Shown in pieces: positions 35,057 through 48,115 of a stretch of 64,000 nucleotides of DNA (within the stretch, counting starts at the first letter, position 1; the number at the start of each line of letters is the position of its first letter). Source of the DNA: Chlorops oryzae. Lineage: Eukaryota; Arthropoda; Insecta; Diptera; Chloropidae. The stretch covers positions 102,243,502 through 102,307,501 of the forward strand of contig CM035807.1 of assembly GCA_020466095.1 (NCBI GenBank), given 5' to 3'. Below the pieces are notes generated by a model. The model did no database searches and had not been told where the DNA came from. It was given only the letters and a program-made list of their open reading frames with translations. Made by a program: the position numbers and the translations under genes.

Positions 35057-38000
35057 GGAAAATTTTCTCTAAATATGTACAGGCAAAGCCTACAGCATTC
35101 AATGAAGTGCGGCCAAAATGAACTCTATGTGAGCTTAGTATAATAAAAATGGATTAAAATTTCATTATTTCTCACTTATAAAAGGTTTCACTGTGAACAA
35201 AGCATAGCGTCCCGACTGCCATTCCAATTAAAAAAATTCTTTTCCAATTCATTTAAAGCTTTTCAGCTTAGATTTTCACTGTTAAAGCACTCAACAATTC
35301 TTTGACCATTTTTAACTGCTTTTTCGTCCTTAATTTCATTTCACTTTCCATCCCCTTCCTTCTCATTTCTGTCTCTTTGTTTAACAAAAAAAAATAAAAA
35401 TAAAATAAAAACGGAAGGATTGAAAGTTTTTTTTTCGCAATTTTTCATGCGCAGTTAATGAATATTTCAACGCCTTTTCTTCGACTTTCATTCGCAGCAA
35501 TCCAAAAAGGTTTAATCCGGGAAAAAGGGAAAATGCCTTAATGTCTTTCGAAAATAAACATAATTAAAACTTTGTCAAAATGTGTTGTTAAATGAACTCT
35601 CACAGCAAACAAATAAAGAAGAATGAACAACACGTTCTACATACTCTAGATTTTTCAACGTAACGTAAATAATGAGTAACCAGGGACTGCGAAGCAAGCA
35701 AGCAGGCAAGGACGACGAGAAAATGGATTAAAAGTTGACTTGAGGAAATCTCGAAATGCTGAAAAATGAAGTTCCCCGAATCGTCGGAGTGAAACTCAAA
35801 TTCTTCCCTCTTGCACTGTCTTGGTTGAGGCATTAAAATTGAGTATTATAAATTTTCTTTATAAAATATAAGAAAGACAAAAAGCATCTATAAAGTACCT
35901 GCAAAAAAAATCTCAGAAAAATTCTTAAAAGTAAACAACAACAAAAGCGCGATGGAAATCAATAAAGTTCAAAAAAAAAAAAAAATTGAATTAATTTAAT
36001 TCGAAAATAAGTATTGTCAAACTATGCTTTTCAATTGCTTTAAAAACGCTTCGACGGCAGTCCTTTTCAAATTCGTTCTCCTGCGTTGCCGCCACTCGAC
36101 TCGAAGACCCACGCTGACTGTCGTAATGACATCGCTAATACAATCGAATTACTATCCATAAGCGAAACGGCGAAGAATCGAAGAAAAATAGCGAAGAAAA
36201 AATAAATAAATAAATAAATAAATTTAAGAAATTGAGCATTCCAACGTTCCGCCGAGCAAGTGCACAACCAGGAATCGCGAATAGTCGAATGGCACTCTGG
36301 AATTAGGTACTTAAGGGGGCACAACGGAACATCTACACATCCATGCACATTCATACAGATAGAAGTGGACCATCTACGAGGAAACAAGCTGTCAGCTATA
36401 AATTCAAGTCAAGCTTGAAACACAAAAATTTAACCTTTAATTTTTTTCTCTCTCTTCCCACATCCGAAGGAACGTGCTGCTATATTCCAAGGCAGCATTC
36501 GATGATTCCTTGTTGGAATTTGTTCGTTGGATTTTTTAGAAACAAATTGAACTTCACAAAGGGATTTTGGGAATTTCTTTTGAATAGAACATTGAAAAAC
36601 AACATTGAAACAGGACATTGAAACACGACATTGCAACAGGACATCGCCCGATAAGAGGCAATATTAAACAATGAAGCCAAGGGATTATAGGGGCGAGAAG
36701 AAAATATTGTTAATAACTTTCAAATTCTCTCATCGGGAGAAGATTTTCATTCACCCTTACCCCGGGGATTTTAACGATTGCGTTGCTATTGGTATTTAAG
36801 GTTTTTAAGGCCCTCGTGTTACAATGGCCCTTGGTGCGAATTCCCGCTAAACCAAAAAAGAATTCTCGTAAATTTATACATACATTTAGGTTCGAAGAAA
36901 TTTATTTTGAAATAAATGAATTTTAATTTTATTTCAAAGTGATTTTTCTTTCAAGTGGAACCTTGTGGTCAGTTAGGCTTTCTGTAACATACCTTAATCA
37001 GATGTCCAACTAATGGTTGTAGGTCCATTTGGTTTGGTTCATTGTATCTCACTTTACTGTATTAAAAGCCCTTATGAAATCCTTCTAAAACCAAACTGTG
37101 ACCCTTTAAAAATTTATTACAATTTTCTACTTTAAAGTCTAAAAAAAAGGCTGACCTTTTCTCATCATTTGAGGCACACTCATATGTGCGAAAATTCACC
37201 AATTCTTCGTCTCAGCATGTCAACCTAAATTTCCTTTGAATATATGTAAGAAAAAATCAATTTCTGAAGGTCTGCAAAGTTATTTGCCAAAGACCTTGTT
37301 CGACATTTTTATGTTCTCTTTTCTCTATTTATTTTATTTTTATTCTATTATTTTTTTTTCTTTTTTTTTAATTTTTTTTTCCTTCAAACTTTTTCCCCAC
37401 ACACGTCACACTTCGAAAGCGAACTGAAAGTTTATACAACTACCGAATCAACAATAACACGTTTCGGATTAGTTTCAAACAATTTCCTTATCTTTCTGCA
37501 GGTTCACTTCAAATGTTTACACAAAAAAGAAAAAAAAAAGAAAATAAATAAACTTCGAAAAAGTTCAAATAAAAATTATTCTCTTGTGCATGGTACAATG
37601 GCAGGTAAACAGAGCAAACCGCCGCCGCGTATCAAATGAAATGACTGGTCAAAATGTCGCCTCACCGGCAGCAATTGAGTCTACTTTTTTTTTTTCTTTT
37701 TACCTAGTGCTCATGTAGCACATATGAACGTATGAACGTATATGGATATCCACTTGTCAGGCCATATAAATTAATTTGATTTCTTATTTGTTTGTAAACT
37801 TCTTGAGCTGGTTACTTACAATCGCTTTTTGTTATCGTTGAACGAGTGCGAACACTCGAAGAAGCCAACCGCATGGGCAGGTCGATTATTTTGTACCGCT
37901 TTGCCATGGTTTAGCATAATGTTCTTATCGTTCTTATTTAGTTTCTTTGAAGGATCTTAAGAGTAGGTAATTCTTAACTTCCTTCATTCCTTCCGATGGG

Positions 38001-40224
38001 ATTTTGAATTGCTTCTGTGAATTCTCCCTCTGACTTTTCATATTTCCTCTTGGCAGTAAAGTTCTTGAACGAACACGAATACAATTTCCAACTTGCTTTT
38101 TGATTTTCTTTCTTCACGTTCACCTCTTAATTACTGCTGTGAATTTCTACAAACTTCTTCTTCGTTTCGAGTTTTGATGCACTTCCACGTGCTATCCTTG
38201 ACACCCACCATAGTAAGGCATAGCACCTCAAACGAGGCATTTATGGATTTCAACTTTAGAGAATTGCAATTAAAATTTTTCCATTTTAAATCGTTCCTGC
38301 TAAATTCACAAAGGATTTCAAGAATTTAAGGATTTCAATTGGAATGTTGATAGTTGTTTTAATTGTAATCGCATAATTGGCTGCATCAAAATGTCTATGT
38401 ATATTTTCCAGTGAACTTCACTATCACGTTGTAAAGTATAAATGGGAAAATCATAGATTTATTCGTTCCAGGAATAATTGAACTATTTAGATTTATTCGA
38501 GTTATTTAGATTTCCATTATCGAATCCATTAAATAATTTCTGGAATTGACTAAATCCCATAAAAGCAAAATTCAGTGTTTCGGCTTCATTTATTCCGTTG
38601 GAAATCATAATATTGCAAAGACCAAATTCGAACAAAAAAAAGGGTTCTTTTTTTAACCCTCTTATTGTCAATTTAATTACTTAGTAAATCTCATAAAGAG
38701 AAATTTACGCTGCTCACAGCATGAATAAATTAGATAAAGCAAATTATTAATTGCACGACTTTAAGCCACGCACAAAAAAAAAAAAAAAGAAGAGGAAAAA
38801 CAATTGAAAAATCATAAAATATTCTCATCAAATAAGAACAAAAGGATTGCCAAAAAAAAAAAAAATAATAATAATAATAAAAATAAAACGGGAAAATTAG
38901 AATTAAATGCAAATAAAATCATATGAAATGAAATTGAATAAAACAAAAAACGAAAACCACAAACAAATAGCAAATAAACAAATACAATAAAGCCAATGAC
39001 CCGTAAATATTTGAGTATAAAATAGAGAGCACGAGCGTTTCTACTTATTCAAACAAAAAGTGGGTAGGTCGGTCTTCCCACTCGAAAAGGGGGTAGCGAT
39101 AGACAGGATTTTATATAATACAATGGAAATTGGGGAACATAAATTCATGAACGGAAATGAAAGCTTAAGCCCAGAAGCCGTTTAATAGGTTCATAAATAA
39201 AACTATATTTTAATTAGCAAAAAAAGCGAAAACATCGAATGAGCGAATTTAGAAATTTTTTTAAAAAAAAAAACCCCGCTCAGCAAAAAAAAAAAAATAA
39301 TAATAATAATAAATAAAAACTCTAAAAACCAGTTTTTTTTTCTCTTAAAATCGAAATTATTTTGTTTTATATTTAGAAAAATTAGCATATCAAAAAAAAA
39401 AAAAGAAAACCTTTCTCCGATCTGTGCTATTTCAATATTTTGCGGCTGTGGATCTCGTTCTCCCAGCTTATCATGCTCTACATTATTTGTTATTGTTTCG
39501 TTTGTTTAAAGTGCTTTTGTTTTATGAATAGGAATTTCGTTTGCACTTTGCTTGAACGACGAAATCGAATAAACATGGCTGAATCTTAGATGATCTACAT
39601 ACATACATATGTATGTATATAAATTTTTTGTGGAATTTTCAATCTTGAGTACGGCATCGGCGTGTTTACAGTAGGTATTGTAGCTCAAATGTTTCCTGCT
39701 CAACATACACCACAAAAGAGTTTTCGAAAAGTATTCAGAAATAAAAGAAAAATTCCTAAATCATTTTTAAGAAGATAAAAGAAGACATCCACTATGACTA
39801 GGTATACGAAACATTTTTAAAATAGCTACGCACAAAACAAATTATTAGCACCTCTCCTCTCCCTAATCTCATCCCTTCATTTAGAACAGTGAGGACTTCG
39901 ATTTGGTCGGAGTTTCGGAGATCATTTTTGAGTGAAAAGTTGACATAACATATTCACGAAGAAGTAGGCTTCTCAATAGAAATCTTATTCTCATCAAATA
40001 TACAATGACATGATTATTCGTGTATTAATCTAGATAGAGAAAACCAATATGAAAACAATTTAAATACGGCGAGAAATCATTATTCTACAATCAAAACTGA
40101 TTACAAGTGGACATGAATCTCATTCGTGTTACTTAAAATCCTGAGAATACTGTACTAATGTCACATAATACATAGACAAATTACATTACATACAATTTCA
40201 CAACGAAATTCTATAAAATGGTGA
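35057..40224. other. Intergenic/intronic DNA; no gene recognised
   Basis: Notable only for a five-unit, 13-14-bp minisatellite of ACATTGAAACAGG type at 36,588-36,645 and multiple A- and T-runs (38,772-38,790; 38,850-38,885; 39,285-39,316). AATA/AAT repeats and ordinary AT-rich DNA make up the rest. Confidence 0.4.
36588..36645 (+). repeat. Short minisatellite, ~13-14-bp unit, about five copies
   Basis: Successive units are AACATTGAAAA, AACATTGAAACAGG, ACATTGAAACACG, ACATTGCAACAGG and ACATCGCCCG, decaying toward the right. Confidence 0.8.
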
Positions 40225-40227
40225 CAT

Positions 40228-40425
40228 AAAATACATACATACATACATACATACATAACATACATCATAAATAACATCATACATTACTACATACATACAT
40301 ACATACATACATACATACATACATACATACATACATACATACAATAACATACATACATACATACATACGATACATTACATACAACATACATACATACATC
40401 CATACGGATATATACTGATACAACA
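40228..40425 (+). repeat. (ACAT)n microsatellite array
   Basis: Long runs of TACA/ACAT units (40,229-40,257; 40,288-40,342; 40,348-40,368; 40,382-40,400) are separated by imperfect bridging sequence such as ATAACATCAT. Smaller ACAT runs occur at 49,436-49,472. Confidence 0.92.
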
Positions 40426-40429
40426 TCTC

Positions 40430-42476
40430 ATATACCATACATACCTACTGCATTTTACTTAATACATCCTCATCCATACTGATCATTTATACATCTACAT
40501 CATACATAACCAATAGCAAAAGAATACACATACATAATTAAGCCTGATAGTAGAAAGCTACAACTATTATTCCAGACGGATTATCTTAATTGTTCACCAA
40601 GAAGCCTCCCCAAAGACCTATATGCACATACTTTCCATCGCATTTTCCTGCCCAATGAGCAGTTGATAATTTATGCATACGAATACATGTACATATCAGA
40701 ATCATTGACAACAAGATCATACAACAAATAGCATCTAAAAACCCTTCCTCGAAGAGAAAACAACTTCTTTTGAAAATGTTAGTACGAAAATGTTTCTTTA
40801 AAGAAAAACATACGCAAATTTCATTAACACTCTTAAGTACTCAAATAACGAAGCGATTTCACTTGACCAAAGAAGCAAACTTAGAAACGTGATTTCTTTA
40901 AACACATAATATTCCTCTTTATCCAAACTTTTGGGGCAACCCACTGTATTCAATTTGTAAAGCTTATCATTCATTTACTTAGTTTTAACATATTAACAAT
41001 AAGATATACTTTTCTCAAGGAATGAACACTGTCTCTTCATGACAATCTCTCCCAAACTTCTATTTTTGAAGAAGTAGTCATTTCGGTACATAGTTTTCGT
41101 TGTTAACAGACTTCTTAATGTCATGCATTCAACAGAGCTCTGTTGCGTACAGCTCTGTTATGGAAAAGAGCAAAGAGTAAACGCTGATTTCTCTTAAAAA
41201 TATAATTCTCTTAGAACGTTTTTATAAAGCGTATTTGGGGCAAACACGAGACTTGCTTATTTACTTTTGTTTTTCCTTTTTTTTTTTTTACTTTAGTTCC
41301 GAATATTTTATCTCTTTATTTTTTCATTTTTTTTTACTTCCGTATTTGAATGTCGTCAAATCTTTACGCTCTCTCTCGCTCGATCGTCTATTTCTTGTCA
41401 TAATTGAATATTTATAAATAACATTTAACTATTCTCATTTGCAGTGCTCTCGCGCGCGCGTTTCTTTGCCGCAAAAGCATTTGAAGATCTTCGCTGAAAC
41501 TTACATCGGCATAATCTGGCGATTTCTTCTGGACAAAAAAAAAGCTCTCTGCGATAACTGCTCCTCCGTATTCCGTATTCCGTTTTTCGTGCTTCGCTCT
41601 TTGTGCCTTTCTTTCCTTCTTTCTTTTTGCTTCTTTGCGAATTTTTATTCTTTCTTCTCGACTGCATTCCTCCTCGTCTTCATCTTCGTCGGCGTCGTCG
41701 TCGTCGTCTTGCAAGTGCATTTGTGCGATCTTGATGGCGTCACGTTGCAAACACGTGATGGAAATTTTCTCTCCCGTTTTCTCTTCCTATTCATATTTTC
41801 CGTACTATTAGATTGTTAAACAAATTAATCTTTTCATTTCATAAACGCTCCTTAGTTGGACGTTTGAGCTGTAATTCTTTTCATTCACTCATTCCTTCTT
41901 TCTTTCTTTCTTTCTTTCGTCTTAAAAGCATTTATCATTTCTTTATAATTCTCACTTAAATTCTTTTTATTCCTTTTTGTGCAGCTTTTATTTAGGTTTT
42001 TTTTTTTTTTTTTTTATATTTTAGCCTTGAACTTGAAAGTATGAAGTGTGAGTCAAACGTTAATTAAGCAAAAGAAAAAAAAAACTAAATAAATAAATGC
42101 ATAATAAAACATGAAACTAATTAAGGTACGGTCACACCGATGCTACTGCACTCTGAATGGGAACATTTGATTGAGGCAATAAATTAATTGAAATTCTCTT
42201 TGAGAACAACTTTTGTGATTTTTTTTATTTTGTTTTGTTTGTTTTTGATCGACTTTGAAAAGTACCTTTTTTAATATTAAATAAATTAACCTAATAACGG
42301 CCGCTTTGGACAAAAAGGTACACACGAAAGGATCGTCACAAAATGGTGTGTGTGTGTGTAAATATTTTTTTTTTACCTGCAATTTCCATACACATTCCTC
42401 AAAAGTTCGAACTCAAAAAAAGGTACAACAATTTATTAATTTTCTGAATTTTTGTACTATTTTGACAGACTTTGGA
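40430..42476. other. Intergenic/intronic DNA with GTC-rich patch
   Basis: The minus-strand frame around 41,425-41,725 encodes an Asp/Glu run followed by Lys/Arg/Glu-rich sequence. It arises from a GTC/CTT-rich stretch (41,655-41,712) and has no supported start or domain. T-runs at 41,999-42,015. Confidence 0.4.
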
Positions 42477-42596
42477 CAGGGGCCGATAAAGGCAATATGT
42501 CGCCCTAGGCAGTTACGATTTCGCTGCCTCAGATAGCAGCCTAATTTTCGCCTATTCTGTTATTGATGCATTGACAGTCAGAATTTTCCGCCCCTG
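42477..42596. mobile_element. Possible hAT-like MITE, 120 bp
   Basis: Left CAGGGGCCGATAAA and reversed right CAGGGGCGGAAAAT are similar termini of hAT style. No matching 8-bp flanks are seen, so support rests on the ends only. Confidence 0.3.
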
Positions 42597-43424
42597 AAAA
42601 TTGACGCGCCCTATGCAGACTAAAAGAACTTAAATAAGGAACCCAGCAAACATTTTGAGTTTTAAATAAGTCATTTTTTAAATCCATTCTCGGAAGGGTG
42701 AGCCCTTATAATGAGATCGTTCAGGAGGCGGAATAACTCAAATTTCTATAATCCGCCATTGACTTTGGACTTACAATGTGCTGTGTAAATACATATGTAT
42801 GTTGAACAAGCGATTTGAAGCAGCTGCTTAACCTTTCTCACAAACGCAATTGACTCGCATTGAGAGTGTAGCGCAAAGTTGGTTTCATTCTTTAATTTAG
42901 TGTTACTAATGATTCTCGCCTTTTTGGGGTTCGGTGTTTTTTAAAATTTTTTTTTTTTTTTTACTTTTTCTCTTTTATTATTTTTATTAATTGAAACTTG
43001 TCAAAAGTGAAGATGATGCACTTCTGACATCGCAGCAATTTGACGATTCAAGTTGACGGAGAGAGATCTTCGCCTCTTCTTTGCTCGAATATGATCGAAA
43101 TTGATCCAAAAAGTATTGAAATACGAAACGAAACAGTAATTCTCAGGCAAAAAATTCTTTAGCTTTTGATAAATGAGAAAGAAACAAACAAACAAGAATT
43201 GATGTGGCAAGAATTTATGGCGATTTTTGTTTTTTTTTGTGATAATGGATTAACAAATGTAGTAATGCGATAAAGCAGGGGCGGTCAACTCTTTTGCAAG
43301 TAAACGTATAAATCCGAGAGAAATTTTATTCAGAGAAAGAAATGTTTTTTGATACTAGAGAAGAGGCGTTAAAGAGACTAGAAAGTTGAGATTGGAGAGA
43401 AGAAGTTTAGGCTAGGAAGAGGAA

Positions 43425-43885
43425 GAGAGGAATGGAGAGGAAGGAGAGGGAAAGAGAGAGGGAAAGTGAGAAGGTGAAAGAGAGAGAGGAAAGAGAGAGG
43501 GAAAGAAGAGGGAAAGAGAGAGGGAAAGAGAGAGGGAAAGAGAGGAAGAGAGGGAAAGAGAGAGGGAAAGAGAGGGAGAGAGAGGAAAGAGAGAGGGAAA
43601 GAGAGAGGGAAAGAGAGAGGGAAAGAGAGAGGGAAGAGAGAAGAGAGAGGAAAGAGAGAGGGAAGAGAGAGAGGGAGAGAGAGGGAAGAGAGAGGGAAAG
43701 AGAGGGAGAGGAGGAAGAGAGAGAGAGGAAAGAGAGAGGGGAGAGAGAGAGAGGGAAGAGAGAGGAAGAGGGAGAGAGAGGGAAGAGAGAGGGAAGAGAG
43801 AGGAGAGAGAGAGAAGAGAGAGGGAAGAGAGGAAGAGGGGAAAGAGAGAGGGAGAGAGGAGAGAGAGAGAGGGAGAGAGAGGGAG

Positions 43886-43917
<32 letters not shown>

Positions 43918-44195
43918 AGAGGGGAGAGAGGAGAGAGGAGGGGGAGAGAGGGAGAGAGAGAGAGAGGGAGAGAGAGAGGGAGAGAGGGAGAGAGAGAGAG
44001 AGGGAGAGAGAGAGAGGGAGAGGGAGAGGGAGAGAGGAGAGGAGAGAGAGGGGAGAGAGAGAGAGGAGAGAGGGAGAGAGAGAGGAGGAGAGAGAGGGAG
44101 AGAGAGAGGAGAGAGGGAAGAGAGAGAGAGGGAGAGAGAGGGTGATGAGAGAGGGAGAGATAGGGAGAGAGAGAGAGAGAGAAATAGGTAGAGAG
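43425..44195 (+). repeat. Polypurine (GA-rich) tract of about 765 bp
   Basis: Almost pure G/A on the plus strand: GGAAAGAGAGA units to about 43,650, then GGGAGAGAGAG units. It is the near-complement of the CT tract at 15,183-15,897. The open frames on both strands (Arg/Glu- or Ser/Leu-rich) are consequences of base composition. Confidence 0.95.
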
Positions 44196-44199
44196 GGAA

Positions 44200-47056
44200 T
44201 TTTTTCAAAATATTTTTAGAATAAATTAACGTCTCAATAAAATCGAATCAGGCAGCGGAAAATTCGCCTTTCACATGCAATTTTTACGTAAGACTGCAAT
44301 TACAGACACCGATAACATCGGATACCAAACGAAATTGTCCGAACCATCAGTTCCATACAATTTACAGTGGCACAGGTAGTACCTATAAATACTTTTATAT
44401 CTCAACTGTCAATGTACATACATATCTATATAGGTACATACTCGTATATTTATACAGCTTTTGTGTTTGAATTCCCATCAATTAACTCATCAATGGATTC
44501 TCAGCGAAATTCTCAAACAACAATAGTTTCCAGTTCTGGCTTCCACATTACATATCGAAATTCGGAATTCCATTTGATCCGCGGCGACTGGGAGCTGCGA
44601 GCTGCGGCCTACACCCACGCCCCGTTGTATGAAATGTGATGGCGACAACAACGGCGTGGCGCGGCGCGGCGCGGAGAAACTGAGCGCTGAACGCTGAGAG
44701 CTGAAAGATCGTTTGTCGCTGTTTCATGCTTCATTGCCAAGGTTAACGCTGTGAATTGTTGATGAAAATCATGATGACGACGACTACGATGACGATGACA
44801 ACGGCGATGGGGATCGAGAGGCGGATCAGGGGCGTCGACGAGGGCGAAAATTGAGCTCGCATTGAGTCGCATCGCGGGAATTAATCAACTTGTCAAATTG
44901 TTTCTAATTCAGCAGCGACAATATCATAATCATCTCGATAATGAGAAAGAAAATGGCATTGCTAATGTCGACAACAACAACAATAACAACAAAAACAGCA
45001 TTAATTAGAAGAATGAACAACTTCAATTCACTCATCATCCGTAGCAGCGAAATTTATGCAAAAACTATTTTCCTAAAGGGCATTCTCAATGCTCCGAATG
45101 CAGCTGAAGTCTTTTTTAGAAAAAAAGACAATAATAAAGAAGTGCGCAGCCAGCGCTAAAGTGCAAGACGACAAGAAGACCTGCTCCATAAGCGATTCGT
45201 CCGTCGCGTCGCAACCTTTTCAAGTTCAGGGGAAATTAAAAATACGATCTGCCGCATTAAAACTCGCTGTAATGCCAACGTAATTAAATAATCCGAGAGC
45301 CATGGCGGCGGGCGCATGGCTCGGAAATGCATTCATTATCTGGCGATATTACATCAGAAATAAATATGTAAGTAGGTGTAAGTTCTGTCGCTTCTTGTTG
45401 CGAGTGGATAGGCCGGATTTGTACCGGAGTGCAAGACAAGTTGGTACTTGGTTGGTAATTGGTTGCTGCGATTGTGATAATGATGCCCTTTTATCTTCGC
45501 TTTATCTTCGCTGGCATTTGGGCAGAAAATTTTAAATTTGACTTCGACGGAAAATGTCAATGCAGCAGCTAGTTATTTATAGCGATTTAAGCATAAAATG
45601 TCAACTAATTCTTAATGTGGTAATCGAACTTTGAAAGAGTCATCATCATTAGATGTAATGGCTATAAATTAAGGGTCTTCTTATTCTTCGTTTTGTTCAT
45701 CTTTCGAAGTTCTTCTTGAACCAACAAAAGAATCTATGAGAATTGTTTCCTCACCCACCCACTCTCATATTGAAATGAGATGACACCGATGATTCCAAGA
45801 AAGGACGGGACGAAGTAATGTCAAAGTCAATAAGAAAAACGAAAATCGAAACTTCGAAAAGAAGGAATCAAATCTAAAAGGAGAGAAACGATTCGAACCC
45901 ACAAAACAAAGTCAATAAACGAGAGAGACCAACAAAACAACAAGAAGAACCCCAAACAAAAATCTGGTCTTTAAGACTTTTAACCAAATTCAAGGTTAAC
46001 GCGAAATATCTACACACCGAAAATCTGAAAGTTCAATCGTGAGATGCTCGAGTGCAAATTAAGCTTAAATATTAAAGCCAATAATCATAATGAAGCGGCA
46101 GGGCAGCAGCAACGGTGGCGGCAGAGGTGCAGAGGCAGCGGTAAATTTATTGCGACATTCGAAACGAAATTCGTATTCAGAATTCTCGATATTGGGCTTT
46201 GAATTCGGAGTTGCGAATGCTGTGCGAGCACACACCGAAGAGTGGCTCCAAAAGGCGGTAACGAGAATGTCGCCAAAAGATAAATTTTGTGGCCGAAAAG
46301 AAAAATAACTTGAAGGGAAAAAAGTCAGAGCAAATAAATGAACCGAACTGAGTCAGAGAATTTTTTTTTTTAATTTTTTTTTTTTAATTCTGAAATAAAC
46401 GCAAAAGATGAATGAACGCAGACAATCGTTAAATTGCAGCAGTAAAATTAAATATTCGAAAACAAATTTAAGAAAAAAAAAAAAAAAAAATAATTCTTTT
46501 CGATTAAAGAAGTTAACTTTTTTTGGTGTTTTGCAATAAAAAAAAGCTGGAAAAATTAAATTGTACGATGAGAATCCTTACTACTTTCAAGTTATGCGTA
46601 TATGCAAATAGCTGATATGCATATTCATCATACATACATATACATATAAATGCACACGAAGATAGATATACATTTTTATGACCGGCATACTCCGAATAAA
46701 GACTTAATTATTATGCATCCGTTCTCAATCGAAAAGTAGTTTTCTTGAAACCTTCAACCCGCTGAACTCATCAAATAAATATTTCGAAATATTTTTGGGG
46801 TCCATGGGTGCTATATTATGACGGTTTCTGACATCATTCCTTATATCATCTGTAAAACTTCAGTTCTTAACTGTATACTCTACAGGATAGACGATATATT
46901 TTTCCTTTTATAAGTGCTTGTGAACGGATCGTGTGGATAAACGTGAGATCTGACCTTTTTTTCCTCGATCTTTTAATCAATTTATGGGGTTCTTGAGAAC
47001 TGAAAATGAAGGATATTTTCTGGGCTCACACGAGATGCCAAATCGCCTTATGAAGC
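44200..47056. other. Intergenic/intronic DNA; possible first exon at 46.1 kb
   Basis: 44,580-44,860 is GC-richer with GCGCGGCGCGGC and GAC/GAT triplets. 44,960-45,000 is CAA-rich. 45,830-46,085 is A-rich and CAA/AAC-rich, resembling fly 5' untranslated sequence. It leads to an ATG at 46,090. Confidence 0.35.
46090..46140 (+). CDS. Candidate first coding exon (weak)
   Basis: The ATG at 46,090 begins MKRQGSSNGGGRGAEAA, followed by a GTAAAT donor-like site at 46,141, downstream of A-rich 5'UTR-like sequence. The frame also runs on to 46,308 without a splice, so either reading is possible. No domain is recognised, and the Gly/Ala/Ser content comes from GGC/GCA triplets. Confidence 0.18.
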
Positions 47057-47221
47057 CAGGCCCCGATTTAGGGGTGGCAAGCCGTGCAAATGCCAAGATC
47101 GGCACTGTGAGAGGCGGCGATTTCACAAAAAAATATGAGAAAATAGTACCCGAATAGTGCCATCATAGGGGACGCAAATACTGTTTTTGCCCAGAGCGGC
47201 AGAAAAACTGGATCGAGCCTG
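47057..47221. mobile_element. hAT-like MITE, 165 bp
   Basis: Left CAGGCCCCGATTTAG and reversed right CAGGCTCGATCCAG match after one gap. Flanking 8-mers TATGAAGC and TATATAGC agree at 6/8 positions. A truncated relative lies in opposite orientation at 50,648-50,728, sharing GATCCAG.TTTTT, CGCTCTGG.CAA.AACA and CCCCTATGATG.CA. Confidence 0.6.
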
Positions 47222-47341
47222 TATATAGCGAATCTCGGAACATAATTTTCTGCATTGATTTCAGTGAGAATGCAAAGGGTTTTTTCAAAGGGAGTCAAAA
47301 ATCGAAGTGTTAGTACCAGTACCCTCTCGCAGTCGCTTGAA

Positions 47342-47695
47342 AATGCAATTTTCGATTACCAAAATTATCGATTACCGAAACTATCGATTGCCAAAAATAT
47401 TAATAAACAGTATTATCGATTAGAAAAAATCTATACCCACAGATATCGATTACCCAAATTATTTATTACCAAAATTATCGATTATCAAAACTAATGATTA
47501 ACAGATTTATCGATTATACGATTTATCGATTAGAAAAATAATCGATTACCCGAATTATCTATTACCAAAATTATCGATTGTTAAAGTTATCGATTAGTAA
47601 ATTATCGATTCTCAAAATTATTGATTGTAAAATATCAATTATCAAAACTAATGAAAAAATCGATTATCAATTGTCAAAATTATCGATAGCTCTTC
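47342..47695 (+). repeat. Cluster of ATCGATT motifs (degenerate ~16-bp minisatellite)
   Basis: Fourteen CGAT cores occur in about 350 bp, mostly as TTATCGATTA or TTATCGATTG separated by CCAAAA-like spacers, with a loose 14-18-bp period. CGATA/TATCGATA are core motifs for the fly factors BEAF-32 (insulator) and DREF. Binding here is inference; the alternative is a simple decayed minisatellite. Confidence 0.7.
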
Positions 47696-48021
47696 CGTCC
47701 CAACAATAAAAACCGATAAATAAGGCGAACTAACACGCCTTCTTGCCGTGAAAAATCTTCAGAAATTCTGCAAGTGTTATGTGTCCCATTATACAAACCA
47801 AATGAGAATTATAGGCGTCATGCTAAACTGCTAAGGCTTTGAAATTCGCCTTCTTGTATATTACCACGTGCTATAAATTGAAGAAGGATACTTTTGCACA
47901 ATATTTTATTAAATTATTATAGGACCAACATTATTTTTAATTTTAAAACTTTCAAATGGTTTGATTGAAAGCACTACCAATTTGCCAACCAAATTAGTTT
48001 AAACTTTAAAAAACATATATC

Positions 48022-48115
48022 TTCCGATAGTACTATCGATACTATCGATAGTTCAGACTATCGACTATTGACACTATCGACTATTGAGAATATAGACGGT
48101 CGCAACTATCGATAG
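48022..48115 (+). repeat. Second CGATA cluster with ACTATCGATAGT palindromes
   Basis: Repeated ACTATCGAYTATTG and CTATCGATAGTT units. They include perfect TATCGATA, the consensus DRE octamer, twice (within 48,043-48,052 and 48,107-48,114). Confidence 0.65.

Noticed and set aside
40228..40425. CRISPR-like regular repeats
   Set aside because: Four-base microsatellite in a eukaryotic setting, with no repeat-spacer structure.
41412..41750. Asp/Glu-rich acidic protein on the minus strand
   Set aside because: The first codon of the long version is TTG; the acidic run is GTC-triplet repeat and no domain is present.
43378..44208. Long Ser/Leu-rich and Arg/Glu-rich frames on both strands
   Set aside because: Same artefact in the GA tract; no start context, domain or non-repeat sequence.
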